Source: Persephonella hydrogeniphila
GTDB taxonomy: Bacteria; Aquificota; Aquificia; Aquificales; Hydrogenothermaceae
DNA length: 64,000 nt
Assembly (NCBI RefSeq): GCF_900215515.1
Contig: NZ_OBEI01000002.1
Span: forward strand, 124,001-188,000
Direction of reading: 5' to 3'
Part shown: positions 27,727-35,522 of the stretch, in pieces
How the letters are laid out: every line of letters starts with the position of its first letter
How positions within the stretch are numbered: position 1 is the stretch's first letter
Notes under the pieces: model-generated
What the model was told of the DNA's origin: nothing
What the model saw: only the letters and a program-made list of their open reading frames with translations
The model's database searches: none
Position numbers and translations under genes: made by a program

Positions 27727-28899
27727 TTACAGATTTTTTAGGGCTTCTTTTATTCTTTTCATTCCTTCTTTTATATTTTCCATTGATGTTGCATAGGAAA
27801 GCCTGATATAACCTTCTTTACCAAATGCAGAACCGGGAACGACAGCGACTTTTGCCTCCTCGAGAAGATAGGAGCTGAAATCAATATCGTTTTTTATATC
27901 TCCTTTTATATAGGCAGAAATATTTGGAAATACATAAAATGCACCCTTTGGTACAGGGCATGTAATCCCTTCTATAGATAGGAACTCATTTACTATGTAG
28001 TCTCTTCTTTTCCTGAACTCCTCTTTCATCATTGCCGGAAATTTGCCTTTGTCTTCAAGGGCAGCGAGGGCACCATACTGGGCAAAAGATGTTGGATTTG
28101 ATATTGTTTGGGACTGTACTACGGTGATTTTTTTGATATATTCTTCTGGGGCGGCAACCCATCCGAGTCTCCATCCCGTCATAGAGTAAGATTTCGAAAA
28201 AGCATTTACAGTAAAAGTTATATCTCTTATCTCAGGAGAAATTGAAGCTATGCTAACATGCTCACCTTCGTAGCAAAACTCCTCATAGCATTCATCAGAT
28301 ATTATCATCACATTATTTTTCAGACAGATTTCTGCTATCTGTTCCAGTTCTTTTTTTGGTATAACGGCTCCTGTAGGGTTGGAAGGTGTATTTATAACAA
28401 CAGCTTTTGTTTTTTCTGTTATAGCATTTTCTATAAGGTCTGCAGTTAAAACAAAATCATTTTCTTCGGAGATCTCAACTATGACCGGTTTTCCATCACA
28501 CAGTTTTACCTGTTCTGTGTAAGAAACCCAGTAAGGAGCAGGAATTATAACCTCATCTCCCGGATTAAGAATAACGGCAAAAATTTCGTAAAGTCCCATT
28601 TTTGCTCCAGGGGTGACTATAACTTCAGAGGGTTTGTAATCTATACTGTTTTTCTCTTTTAGTCTTTGTGCTATTCCTTCCCTAAGTTCAGGTATTCCAG
28701 CAGCAGGAGTGTATTTTGTTTTTCCCTCTTTTAATGCTTTTATGGCTGCCTCTTTAACAAAATCAGGAGTATCAAAGTCAGGTTCTCCTGCACCAAAACC
28801 TATTATATCTATACCCTGTTTTCGCATCTGTGCAGCTTTTGCTGTAATAGCAAGTGTCTGGGAAGGTTTTACCCTGAGTACCCTGTCAGAAAAATTCAT
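27727..28899 (-). CDS. aspC: Aspartate aminotransferase, class I fold
   Basis: A PLP enzyme of 390 residues. FGAGEPDFDTPDFV, the substrate-loop KYTPAAGIPELREG, NTPSNPTGAV, SDECYEEFCY and the PLP lysine in NAFSKSYSMTGWRLGW match the Ib subgroup aspartate transaminases of thermophiles, which sometimes also accept prephenate. It follows ygfZ by 38 bases and precedes the thioredoxin-like gene by 11. Confidence 0.93.
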   Translation of the reverse strand: MNFSDRVLRVKPSQTLAITAKAAQMRKQGIDIIGFGAGEPDFDTPDFVKEAAIKALKEGKTKYTPAAGIPELREGIAQRLKEKNSIDYKPSEVIVTPGAKMGLYEIFAVILNPGDEVIIPAPYWVSYTEQVKLCDGKPVIVEISEENDFVLTADLIENAITEKTKAVVINTPSNPTGAVIPKKELEQIAEICLKNNVMIISDECYEEFCYEGEHVSIASISPEIRDITFTVNAFSKSYSMTGWRLGWVAAPEEYIKKITVVQSQTISNPTSFAQYGALAALEDKGKFPAMMKEEFRKRRDYIVNEFLSIEGITCPVPKGAFYVFPNISAYIKGDIKNDIDFSSYLLEEAKVAVVPGSAFGKEGYIRLSYATSMENIKEGMKRIKEALKNL

Positions 28900-28936
28900 C
28901 GCATCCTCCCGGTTATTTATACCTATATATTTTATC

Positions 28937-29761
28937 CTAAAATTTGAATAAACATTCTTTTAATATAATTATTTTGCCGTTTTCTGTATTAAACTCTTTG
29001 TTTTCTTCAGCAAAGTTTCGGAGAATATATCCGAGACCATGTTTTTTGTCTGGGCTCACAGACGTGACTGTACCGATAAGCTTTCCATCTGTTATAATTT
29101 TCTCATTTTCCTGAACATCGCCCTCTATTTTGAAAGAAACAAGAGTTCTCGGAGTTCTGCCTCTAAAATAAACCCTTGCGATAGCCTCCTGTCCAACATA
29201 ACATCCTTTTTCGAAGCTAAAAGCATGGAGAATATTGGCTTCCAGTGGGTGAAACCCTTTTCTTAACTCTTTTCCTATTTTCGGGATGCAGTTTTTTATT
29301 CTTACATCTTCTAAATCTTTTTCTGTCAGTTTTTTTCCTTTTGGAGTCTTTAAGTTTTTATCGAAAATATCTACTCCCTTTACCCCGAATCTTAAAGGAT
29401 TTCCGGCTTTATAGGTATTATCTTTTTTTACAAAGCTGAATGGTGGAACTGTTTCTTCCCCAAAGACAAAGATATGGCGGTAATCGAGCCTTTCAAAGTT
29501 AACCTTAAGTGAGAGCTTCAGTTTTTTGAATTCAGTTAACAGTTCTTCAGGATCTTTTTCTGTATCTACAATGAAAAAATCTTCCTCTCTGTATACAAAG
29601 AAATCCTCCAATGGCTCACCATTTCCTGTAAGACGGAGGTTGTAATTAAACTGGTAAGGTTTTAGACCTTTTATATCATTTGTGAGAAGGTTGTGTAGAA
29701 ATAGAGAGCTTTCCTTTCCGTATACTTTTATTTTGTGTCTTTTCAATTCTGCCCAGTACAT
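28937..29761 (-). CDS. ygfZ: Folate-binding iron-sulfur maintenance protein YgfZ
   Basis: A GcvT-related protein of about 274 residues that supports Fe-S enzymes such as MiaB in a folate-dependent way. The signature KGCYVGQEAIARVYFRGR with its conserved Cys is intact. Start is set at ATG 29761 (MYWAELKRHK), with GGAGG five bases upstream; a longer frame to 29803 lacks a site. It heads the operon reading through aspC toward trmFO. Confidence 0.9.
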   Translation of the reverse strand: MYWAELKRHKIKVYGKESSLFLHNLLTNDIKGLKPYQFNYNLRLTGNGEPLEDFFVYREEDFFIVDTEKDPEELLTEFKKLKLSLKVNFERLDYRHIFVFGEETVPPFSFVKKDNTYKAGNPLRFGVKGVDIFDKNLKTPKGKKLTEKDLEDVRIKNCIPKIGKELRKGFHPLEANILHAFSFEKGCYVGQEAIARVYFRGRTPRTLVSFKIEGDVQENEKIITDGKLIGTVTSVSPDKKHGLGYILRNFAEENKEFNTENGKIIILKECLFKF

Positions 29762-29835
29762 ATTTTCCTCCTTGAAAATTTCCTGATATATTCTATTTTT
29801 CAACTGGAAAAACTTTTATGAGAAAAATCTGAAAA

Positions 29836-30651
29836 GTGGCAAAAAAAGAAAGGTTAGATAAGCTTCTTGTTGATAGGTCGCTTGTTGAGAGCAGAGAAAA
29901 AGCACAGAGACTTATTATGAGTGGAGTTGTTTTTGTAAATGGGGAAAGGATTGATAAGCCGGGAACAAAGGTAAAAACAGACAGTATTATATTTATAAAA
30001 GAAAAAGAAAAGTATGTCTCAAGGGGAGGTTATAAGCTTGAGAAGGGAATAAAGGTATTTAAACCAGATATTAAAAATAAGATATGTATAGATATAGGAT
30101 CTTCAACAGGAGGATTTACAGACTGTCTTTTGCAACATGGAGCAAAAAAAGTGTATGCCGTTGATGTCGGCACATATCAGTTGCATGAGAAACTGAGAAA
30201 TGACCCGAGAGTTGTAGTTCTTGAAAAAACAAATGCAAGGTATCTGACAGAAAAGGAGATACCTGAAAAAATTGAGTTTTTTGTTTCTGATGTTTCGTTC
30301 ATTTCTATTCTAAAGATACTCCCAAATATATGCGATCTTATAAAAGATAAAGCAGAGGGAATTATTCTTATAAAACCCCAGTTTGAGCTTTCAAAAGGAG
30401 AGGTTAAAGGGGGGGTTGTAAAGGATCCTGAACTCCACAAAAAAGCTATCAAAAAAGTTATAAAAGGTTTAGAAGAGAGCTGTTACAGTATAAAAGATCT
30501 GTCTTTCTCTGAGACTTGGGGACCAGAGGGAAATATAGAGTTTCTGGCATACGTATCAAAGGACAGTACCAGTAAACAAAAAAACAAGATATCTGATGAA
30601 AAACTTGAAAAAGTTGTAGAAGAGGCTCATCTTAAGTTTAACCAAAGATGA
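29836..30651 (+). CDS. tlyA: TlyA-family rRNA methyltransferase
   Basis: The chain of 271 residues begins with an S4 RNA-binding domain (about 3-62, ERLDKLLVDRSLVESREKAQ) followed by an FtsJ-like methyltransferase domain with CIDIGSSTGGFTDCLL and KPQFELSKGEVKGGVV. TlyA proteins 2'-O-methylate 16S and, in longer forms, 23S rRNA and affect capreomycin sensitivity. The start is GTG with no clear Shine-Dalgarno sequence. It is divergent from ygfZ. Confidence 0.9.
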   Translation: MAKKERLDKLLVDRSLVESREKAQRLIMSGVVFVNGERIDKPGTKVKTDSIIFIKEKEKYVSRGGYKLEKGIKVFKPDIKNKICIDIGSSTGGFTDCLLQHGAKKVYAVDVGTYQLHEKLRNDPRVVVLEKTNARYLTEKEIPEKIEFFVSDVSFISILKILPNICDLIKDKAEGIILIKPQFELSKGEVKGGVVKDPELHKKAIKKVIKGLEESCYSIKDLSFSETWGPEGNIEFLAYVSKDSTSKQKNKISDEKLEKVVEEAHLKFNQR

Positions 30652-30722
30652 TAATACTCATAGAAAATTACTACAGTATGTAGAGATATTAAAATAAAAT
30701 TAAAAATAGGAAAGGGCAGAAA

Positions 30723-31607
30723 ATGGAAGTTCTTGATTATCACAAACTAAAAATATTCAAAACTGTAGCTGATACCAGAAGTTTCTCTAAAGCTGCAGAA
30801 CTTCTCTTTCTATCTCAGCCTACGGTGACTTTACAGATAAAAAAGATAGAAAACTATCTCGGTATAACTCTCTTTCGAAGAGATAAAAAGGGGGTTATTC
30901 TTACTGAAGAAGGAAAGATTTTGTATGAGTATGCATCGAAGATACTTGATGATTACAATCTTTTAGAAGAAGGTCTGTCAAATCTCAGAGAAAATCTTCA
31001 GAAAAGCCTTAGGATAGGTGCAAGTACAACTATAGGTGATTTTCTTCTTCCTGACATCCTCCCGTCATTTTTGAAAGACAAAGAAGGAGTTAAGGTGAAC
31101 CTTTTTGTTGGGAACTCTAAAGAGATAGAAGAAGGTATACTTTCTAAAACTTTTTATATTGGTCTTATAGAAGATGAAGTTCACTCTAACAAGTATGAGC
31201 AGTTTGAGTTTTTCTCAGATGAGATCATTCTTATCGCTTCAAAAAATACAGATATTCCTGATGTTGTTGCTCCAAAAGACCTGCAGAACTACAGGTTTGT
31301 CTTCAGAGAGCAGGGTTCAGGGACAAGGAATATAGTGGAAAAGAGACTTGAGAAGGAAGGAGTTAAGATAAAAGCTGATATGGAGATCAGCAGTAGTAAA
31401 GCTATAGCAAGGCTTGTTGCAAATTCAGACTACCTTTCTTTTGTCTCAAGGCTTGTTGTAAAAAATCTTCTCGGAATACACCTGAAAGAAGTTAAGATTA
31501 AGGGGATAAAGTTTACAAGAAAGTTCTACTGTATCACACAAAAGAATATAAGGCTTCCTAAGATAGACAGAGAGTTTGTTAATTATCTGATAAATATAGA
31601 AAAATAG
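30723..31607 (+). CDS. LysR-family transcriptional regulator
   Basis: A 294-residue regulator: helix-turn-helix at 1-62 (YHKLKIFKTVADTRSFSKAAELLFLSQPTVTLQIKK broken across the motif) and a substrate-binding domain with LRIGASTTIGDFLLP and REQGSGTRNIVEKRL, the latter typical of the CysB/CbbR/YeiE branch. Target genes are unknown: LysR regulators often sit divergent to their target, but here the upstream neighbour tlyA is on the same strand. It is followed by the candidate small RNA and terminator. Confidence 0.92.
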   Translation: MEVLDYHKLKIFKTVADTRSFSKAAELLFLSQPTVTLQIKKIENYLGITLFRRDKKGVILTEEGKILYEYASKILDDYNLLEEGLSNLRENLQKSLRIGASTTIGDFLLPDILPSFLKDKEGVKVNLFVGNSKEIEEGILSKTFYIGLIEDEVHSNKYEQFEFFSDEIILIASKNTDIPDVVAPKDLQNYRFVFREQGSGTRNIVEKRLEKEGVKIKADMEISSSKAIARLVANSDYLSFVSRLVVKNLLGIHLKEVKIKGIKFTRKFYCITQKNIRLPKIDREFVNYLINIEK

Positions 31608-31645
31608 AAATCACCCTTGACTTTTTATAATATCTTATTAATAAT

Positions 31646-31717
31646 AAATACTATTACTGGTGTCGTTCACCACCACTCTCCCCCTTTCCTATTGGACCCG
31701 CACGGGTCCTTTTTTTA
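31646..31717 (+). ncRNA. Candidate small RNA with C-rich linker
   Basis: Between the LysR stop and a strong terminator lies a hairpin GGTG/CACC with loop TCGTT (31659-31671), a C-rich unpaired linker CCACTCTCCCCCTTTCC (about 31672-31689) and the terminator hairpin. A TTGACT (31617-31622) with AT-rich -10-like sequence 17-19 bases later could drive it. Two hairpins joined by a pyrimidine linker that complements GGAG-type ribosome-binding sites resemble regulatory RNAs. It may instead be the 3' untranslated region of the LysR mRNA. Confidence 0.4.
31694..31717 (+). terminator. Intrinsic terminator after the LysR gene/small RNA
   Basis: GGACCC-GCAC-GGGTCC (31694-31709) followed by seven T. The convergent kdsD gene ends within the T run. 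Confidence 0.92.
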
Positions 31718-32686
31718 TATAACGCCGCTTTTTAAGATGTCATGCATATGGACAAGACCTATAGGTTTGTCCTCTTTTATAACGGGTAAAACAGTTATAT
31801 TGTATCTTTCCATTATTTCAAGAGCCTCTATGACGAGCATATCTTCTCTTACAGCTTTTGGTTTTTTTGTCATTGCATCTTCTGTTTTACTTTTGTCTAT
31901 GCTGCCTCCTTTTTTGATAAATCTCCTCAGATCTCCGTCTGTTATTATTCCTGAAAGGTGGTTCTTATTTTCAACAACAAGTGCTGCACCAAAGCCTTTT
32001 TCTGACATTACTATGACTGTTTCTTTAAGGGGCGTGTCTGGTTTTACCAGCGGCAGTTCTTCCCCTGTATGCATTATCTCTGAAACTTTCATCAGTTTTT
32101 TTCCTAATGAACCACCAGGGTGGAATCTTGCAAAATCTTCTGCTGTAAATCCCCTTAGCTCGAGAAGTGCTACTGCAAGAGCATCTCCCAGAGCAAGCGT
32201 AGAGGTTGATGAAGATGTAGGGGCAAGGTTAAGGGGACAGGCTTCCTTCTTGACATTTAGGTAGAGATGAACGTCGCTTTCCTTTGCCAGTGTTGAGTTT
32301 GGATTGTTTGTTATAGATATTACCCTGTATCCCCACCTTTTTATTGTAGGGATTATTGCAAGAAGTTCAGGGGTTTCTCCGCTGTTAGATATAGCGAGTA
32401 CAATATCCCCTTTTGATATCATACCTAAATCTCCGTGTATCGCTTCAGCAGGGTGGAGAAAGAATGCAGGGGTTCCTGTTGATGCAAGAGTGGCTGCTAT
32501 TTTCTGTCCTATATGTCCTGATTTCCCCATTCCTGTTACGATAACTTTGCCTTCTGTATTAAGTATCATCTGAACAGCCTTTTCAAAATTTTCGTCAATA
32601 GCAGATATAAGATCTCCTATAGCTTTCTTTTCTTCTTCTAAAACCCTTTTCCCTATCTCAACAGCTTTAAGCTCCTTCAGATTCAA
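31715..32686 (-). CDS. kdsD: Arabinose-5-phosphate isomerase
   Basis: Makes arabinose-5-phosphate for KDO synthesis. It has an N-terminal SIS domain with VTGMGKSGHIGQKIAATLAS, HPAEAIHGDLGM and LAISNSGET, then FHPGGSLGK and two CBS domains (about 200-320), as in KdsD/KpsF. Start choice is difficult: TTG 32686 has GGAGG 11 bases upstream, whereas GTG 32698 overlaps that site. Either way it begins inside ricT. Together with kdsC it supports an LPS outer membrane. Confidence 0.95.
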   Translation of the reverse strand: MNLKELKAVEIGKRVLEEEKKAIGDLISAIDENFEKAVQMILNTEGKVIVTGMGKSGHIGQKIAATLASTGTPAFFLHPAEAIHGDLGMISKGDIVLAISNSGETPELLAIIPTIKRWGYRVISITNNPNSTLAKESDVHLYLNVKKEACPLNLAPTSSSTSTLALGDALAVALLELRGFTAEDFARFHPGGSLGKKLMKVSEIMHTGEELPLVKPDTPLKETVIVMSEKGFGAALVVENKNHLSGIITDGDLRRFIKKGGSIDKSKTEDAMTKKPKAVREDMLVIEALEIMERYNITVLPVIKEDKPIGLVHMHDILKSGVI

Positions 32687-33542
32687 TTCCTGTACCACCT
32701 CCGTTTTTCATACTGCATCCTTCACAGGGAGATTTTCTTTTTATTCCTATATTGTCAAGCTCATCAAAGCTAAAAGATAAAGTTTCTCCTATATCTGATA
32801 CAAGAATGATTTTCTCTTTTATAAAATCGTACTCTTTTACCCTGTACATTTCACCATTTATCTCTACCTCTGAGTCTATTTCTGGAAGGTCTTTTCTTAT
32901 CGAATAGTTTTCTATCTCAAATGCAAGGCAGCACATAAGTCTTCCACATATACCTGTGAATTTTGAGGGAGTTGGTGGAAGGTTCTGCTCTTCTAACATT
33001 TCTACATTTACGGTATCAAATTTGTCTATAAAAAGAGAGCAACAGCACTGGTTTCCGCATACACCTATCGCACCGGCCATCTGTACTCCGTCTCTTACGC
33101 CGACCTGTCTCATCTCTATTCTCATCTTCAGCTTTTTGGCAAGTTCCTTTACAAGCTGCCTGAAATCCACTCTTCCTTCTGATACATAGTAAAAAAGGAT
33201 CTTAGATCTGTTCAGAGGTATATAAGCTTTTAGCAGGTTCATTTTTAGCCCTAAGTTCTCAGCCAGTTTTTTACACAAATTCAGGGCTTTTTCTGCTTCT
33301 TTTTCGTGTTTATCAAATATATTTACATCTTTTTTTGTTGCTTTTCTTAAGAATTTGTATGTTGAAGGATTTTCCCTATCTGGAATAGACCTTCCAACAA
33401 CAAGAACAAGCTCTTCACCTTTTTCTGTTTCTACTACTATAAAGTCCCCTTTTTTTATATTTTCAGGGACATCATCAACATCTGCAAATTTATGGGTATC
33501 AAGAAATCTAATCCTTGCAGTTTTTGTATCTATAGTAATCAT
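32667..33542 (-). CDS. ricT: PSP1-domain protein RicT (YaaT)
   Basis: 291 residues with the PSP1 cysteine motifs: VCGNQCCCSLF, CGRLMCCLAFE and an extra C-terminal CEGCSMKNGG. In Bacillus the RicAFT complex carries iron-sulfur clusters and steers RNase Y cleavage. The gene order tmk-holB-ricT is conserved across distant bacteria and is present here. The end overlaps kdsD. Confidence 0.92.
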   Translation of the reverse strand: MITIDTKTARIRFLDTHKFADVDDVPENIKKGDFIVVETEKGEELVLVVGRSIPDRENPSTYKFLRKATKKDVNIFDKHEKEAEKALNLCKKLAENLGLKMNLLKAYIPLNRSKILFYYVSEGRVDFRQLVKELAKKLKMRIEMRQVGVRDGVQMAGAIGVCGNQCCCSLFIDKFDTVNVEMLEEQNLPPTPSKFTGICGRLMCCLAFEIENYSIRKDLPEIDSEVEINGEMYRVKEYDFIKEKIILVSDIGETLSFSFDELDNIGIKRKSPCEGCSMKNGGGTGIESEGA

Positions 33543-33553
33543 CGATAATCCTC

Positions 33554-34471
33554 CTATGTTTTCAGATTAAAATACATCCCTTCAATTGCCAATTTCTTTT
33601 TTACTCCTTTGGAGATGGCGTTTTTTAGTTCTTGGTTTTCCCTAATAAATCTATCGTAAAAATCCGGATTTATTTCACCTTTCAGCATTTTTTTGTACAG
33701 AATTTTTTCAACAATATCAAGTACTTCTTTTACTTCTTCTACTTCTAATCTGTCAAGAATCTCACCAAGGGATATTATCCCTTCAGGATGAAGTTCATCT
33801 ATAGACAGTACAGTAAACAGATCTTTTGCGTATTTGAAAAGATTTGGTCTGTTCAGAATTATTTCAGGAATACACATGCTGCCGTCAGATAGGGCTATAG
33901 CTGTTTTGATATTTTTTTCTTCGACTCCTTTCAGTGAAAGGATTTGTTGGATCTCTTCTTTTTTAAGCGGTTTGAACCGGATTTTTTTGCATCTGGAGAT
34001 GATTGTTGGCAGTAAAGCGTTCAGGTTTGATGTAGTCAGGATTATCATAGAGTTTTCTGGAGGTTCCTCTAAAGTTTTCAGAAGAGCATTTGATGCTTCT
34101 ACATTCATTTTTTCAGCTTTTTCTATAATTGCAACCTTTTTGCCTTTTAGTTTTAGGAAGTCTGTTATTTTCCTTATCTGGTCTATCTTTATCTCTCTGT
34201 CAGGTGATATAACAAGGATATCAGGATGTGGGTTTAGCTCTGTTTTCTGGTATATGTTTGATATAGTATTATCTGATAGCCGGCAGCTATCACATTCTCC
34301 ACACCCAAAACCATAGTTTTTTTCACACAGAAATGCCTTTGCAGTAAGCAGCGCTACTAATTTTTTTCCTATGCAATCTTTTCCTTCAAATAGAAAAGAG
34401 TAAGAGCTGTAGTTTTTATCTAAAAAAAGCCTTATTATTTTTTTGGTATCTTCGTGACCTATTATTTTCAT
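33554..34471 (-). CDS. holB: DNA polymerase III delta' subunit
   Basis: Clamp-loader subunit of 305 residues. The zinc-binding CGECDSC, the degenerate P-loop FEGKDCIGKKL expected for the non-hydrolysing delta', EKAEKMNVEASNALLKTLEEPP and the SRC motif in TIISRCKKIRF are visible. It lies between tmk and ricT, six bases from tmk, in the conserved cluster. Confidence 0.93.
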   Translation of the reverse strand: MKIIGHEDTKKIIRLFLDKNYSSYSFLFEGKDCIGKKLVALLTAKAFLCEKNYGFGCGECDSCRLSDNTISNIYQKTELNPHPDILVISPDREIKIDQIRKITDFLKLKGKKVAIIEKAEKMNVEASNALLKTLEEPPENSMIILTTSNLNALLPTIISRCKKIRFKPLKKEEIQQILSLKGVEEKNIKTAIALSDGSMCIPEIILNRPNLFKYAKDLFTVLSIDELHPEGIISLGEILDRLEVEEVKEVLDIVEKILYKKMLKGEINPDFYDRFIRENQELKNAISKGVKKKLAIEGMYFNLKT

Positions 34472-34476
34472 AACTT

Positions 34477-35100
34477 TTAGATTATATTCCTGTTTTTTAA
34501 AATCTCTACAATTTTTTGGAAGATTACTTCCGGTTTTTCAGTGCCATCAAGAACGACTATTCTGTTTTTTTCTTCCTCTGCTATTTTTAAGAATCCTTCC
34601 CTTATTTTTCTGTGGAAATGTAATTCTTCATTTTCTATTCTGTCTTTTTCTCTTTCTTTAGATATCCTTTTGAGCCCTTCTTCTACCGGAATATCAATCA
34701 AGAACGTTATATCAGGTTTTATTCCCTCTGTTGCGATACTGTTCATCTCTTTAACTTTGTTTATATCAAGTCCCCGTGCATATCCCTGATACGCAAGGGT
34801 TGAATCTGTAAATCTATCGCATATTACATAAAATCCTTCCTTTAGCTTCGGTTTAATCAGATTGTTTATATGTATACTCCTGTCAGCCTCGTAAAGAAAA
34901 AGTTCTGCCAGAGGGGGAAATATCTCTTCTGTGTGGGAAAGCAATATCTCTCTGATTTTTTTTCCTGTTTTTGTTCCTCCCGGTTCTCTGGTAAGCACTA
35001 CTTTTTTGTTATTCTGCAGTAGGTGGTTGTGAAGCATAACAGACTGGGTGGATTTCCCGGCTCCTTCGATACCTTCAAATGTTATGAAATATCCTTTCAT
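34477..35100 (-). CDS. tmk: Thymidylate kinase
   Basis: Phosphorylates dTMP to dTDP. The 207 residues carry the P-loop FEGIEGAGKST, TREPGGTKTGKKIRE and the CDRFTDSTLAYQGYARGL substrate motif; a Lys/Arg-containing lid follows (EREKDRIENEE). First gene of the tmk-holB-ricT-kdsD unit, divergent from the NifU-domain gene. Confidence 0.97.
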   Translation of the reverse strand: MKGYFITFEGIEGAGKSTQSVMLHNHLLQNNKKVVLTREPGGTKTGKKIREILLSHTEEIFPPLAELFLYEADRSIHINNLIKPKLKEGFYVICDRFTDSTLAYQGYARGLDINKVKEMNSIATEGIKPDITFLIDIPVEEGLKRISKEREKDRIENEELHFHRKIREGFLKIAEEEKNRIVVLDGTEKPEVIFQKIVEILKNRNII

Positions 35101-35217
35101 CCCTTTTCCTGTAGATTTTTTAACAGATTATACATTAAATAATTGAGGAAAATCATACATACAGTTATTTATTGGGATATAATTAAGGGCAAAATAATTA
35201 AGATGGAGGTATTTGTA

Positions 35218-35499
35218 ATGACTAACGAACAAAAAGAGAAGGTTGTGATAGATAGAGCAAAAGTAGAGGAAGTACTTGAGAAGATCAGACCTGCTTTAAG
35301 GTTTGATGGTGGTGATGTTGAGCTTGTCGATATCGGAGAGGACGGAACTGTTTATGTTAGATTGATGGGAGCATGCCACGGATGTGCGATGTCCCTTGTA
35401 ACACTTAAAGGTGGAATAGAGATGAAACTGAAAGAAGAGATTCCTGAAGTAAAAGAGGTTGTTGCTGTAAATCTTGATCAGGGATTTGGTGGATTTTAA
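35218..35499 (+). CDS. NifU C-terminal domain iron-sulfur carrier
   Basis: A 93-residue protein, almost entirely one Nfu domain, with the cluster-binding CHGCAMS and RFDGGDVELVDI. Such proteins hand [4Fe-4S] clusters to apo-enzymes. Start is ATG 35218 because GGAGGT lies seven bases upstream; the frame extends farther without a site. A TATAAT at 35178-35183 is a plausible -10 element. Several Fe-S enzymes and YgfZ are in this window. Confidence 0.93.
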   Translation: MTNEQKEKVVIDRAKVEEVLEKIRPALRFDGGDVELVDIGEDGTVYVRLMGACHGCAMSLVTLKGGIEMKLKEEIPEVKEVVAVNLDQGFGGF

Positions 35500-35504
35500 T
35501 AAAA

Positions 35505-35522
35505 GTAGGGGGCTTTAGCCCC
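35505..35522 (-). terminator. Hairpin terminator at the glnE end
   Basis: GGGGC/GCCCC (35509-35513 with 35518-35522) encloses the glnE stop codon; the minus strand continues into ACTTTTATT. The same GGGGCTTTAGCCCC core ends the atpD operon. It may stop the convergent NifU-domain transcript as well. Confidence 0.65.
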
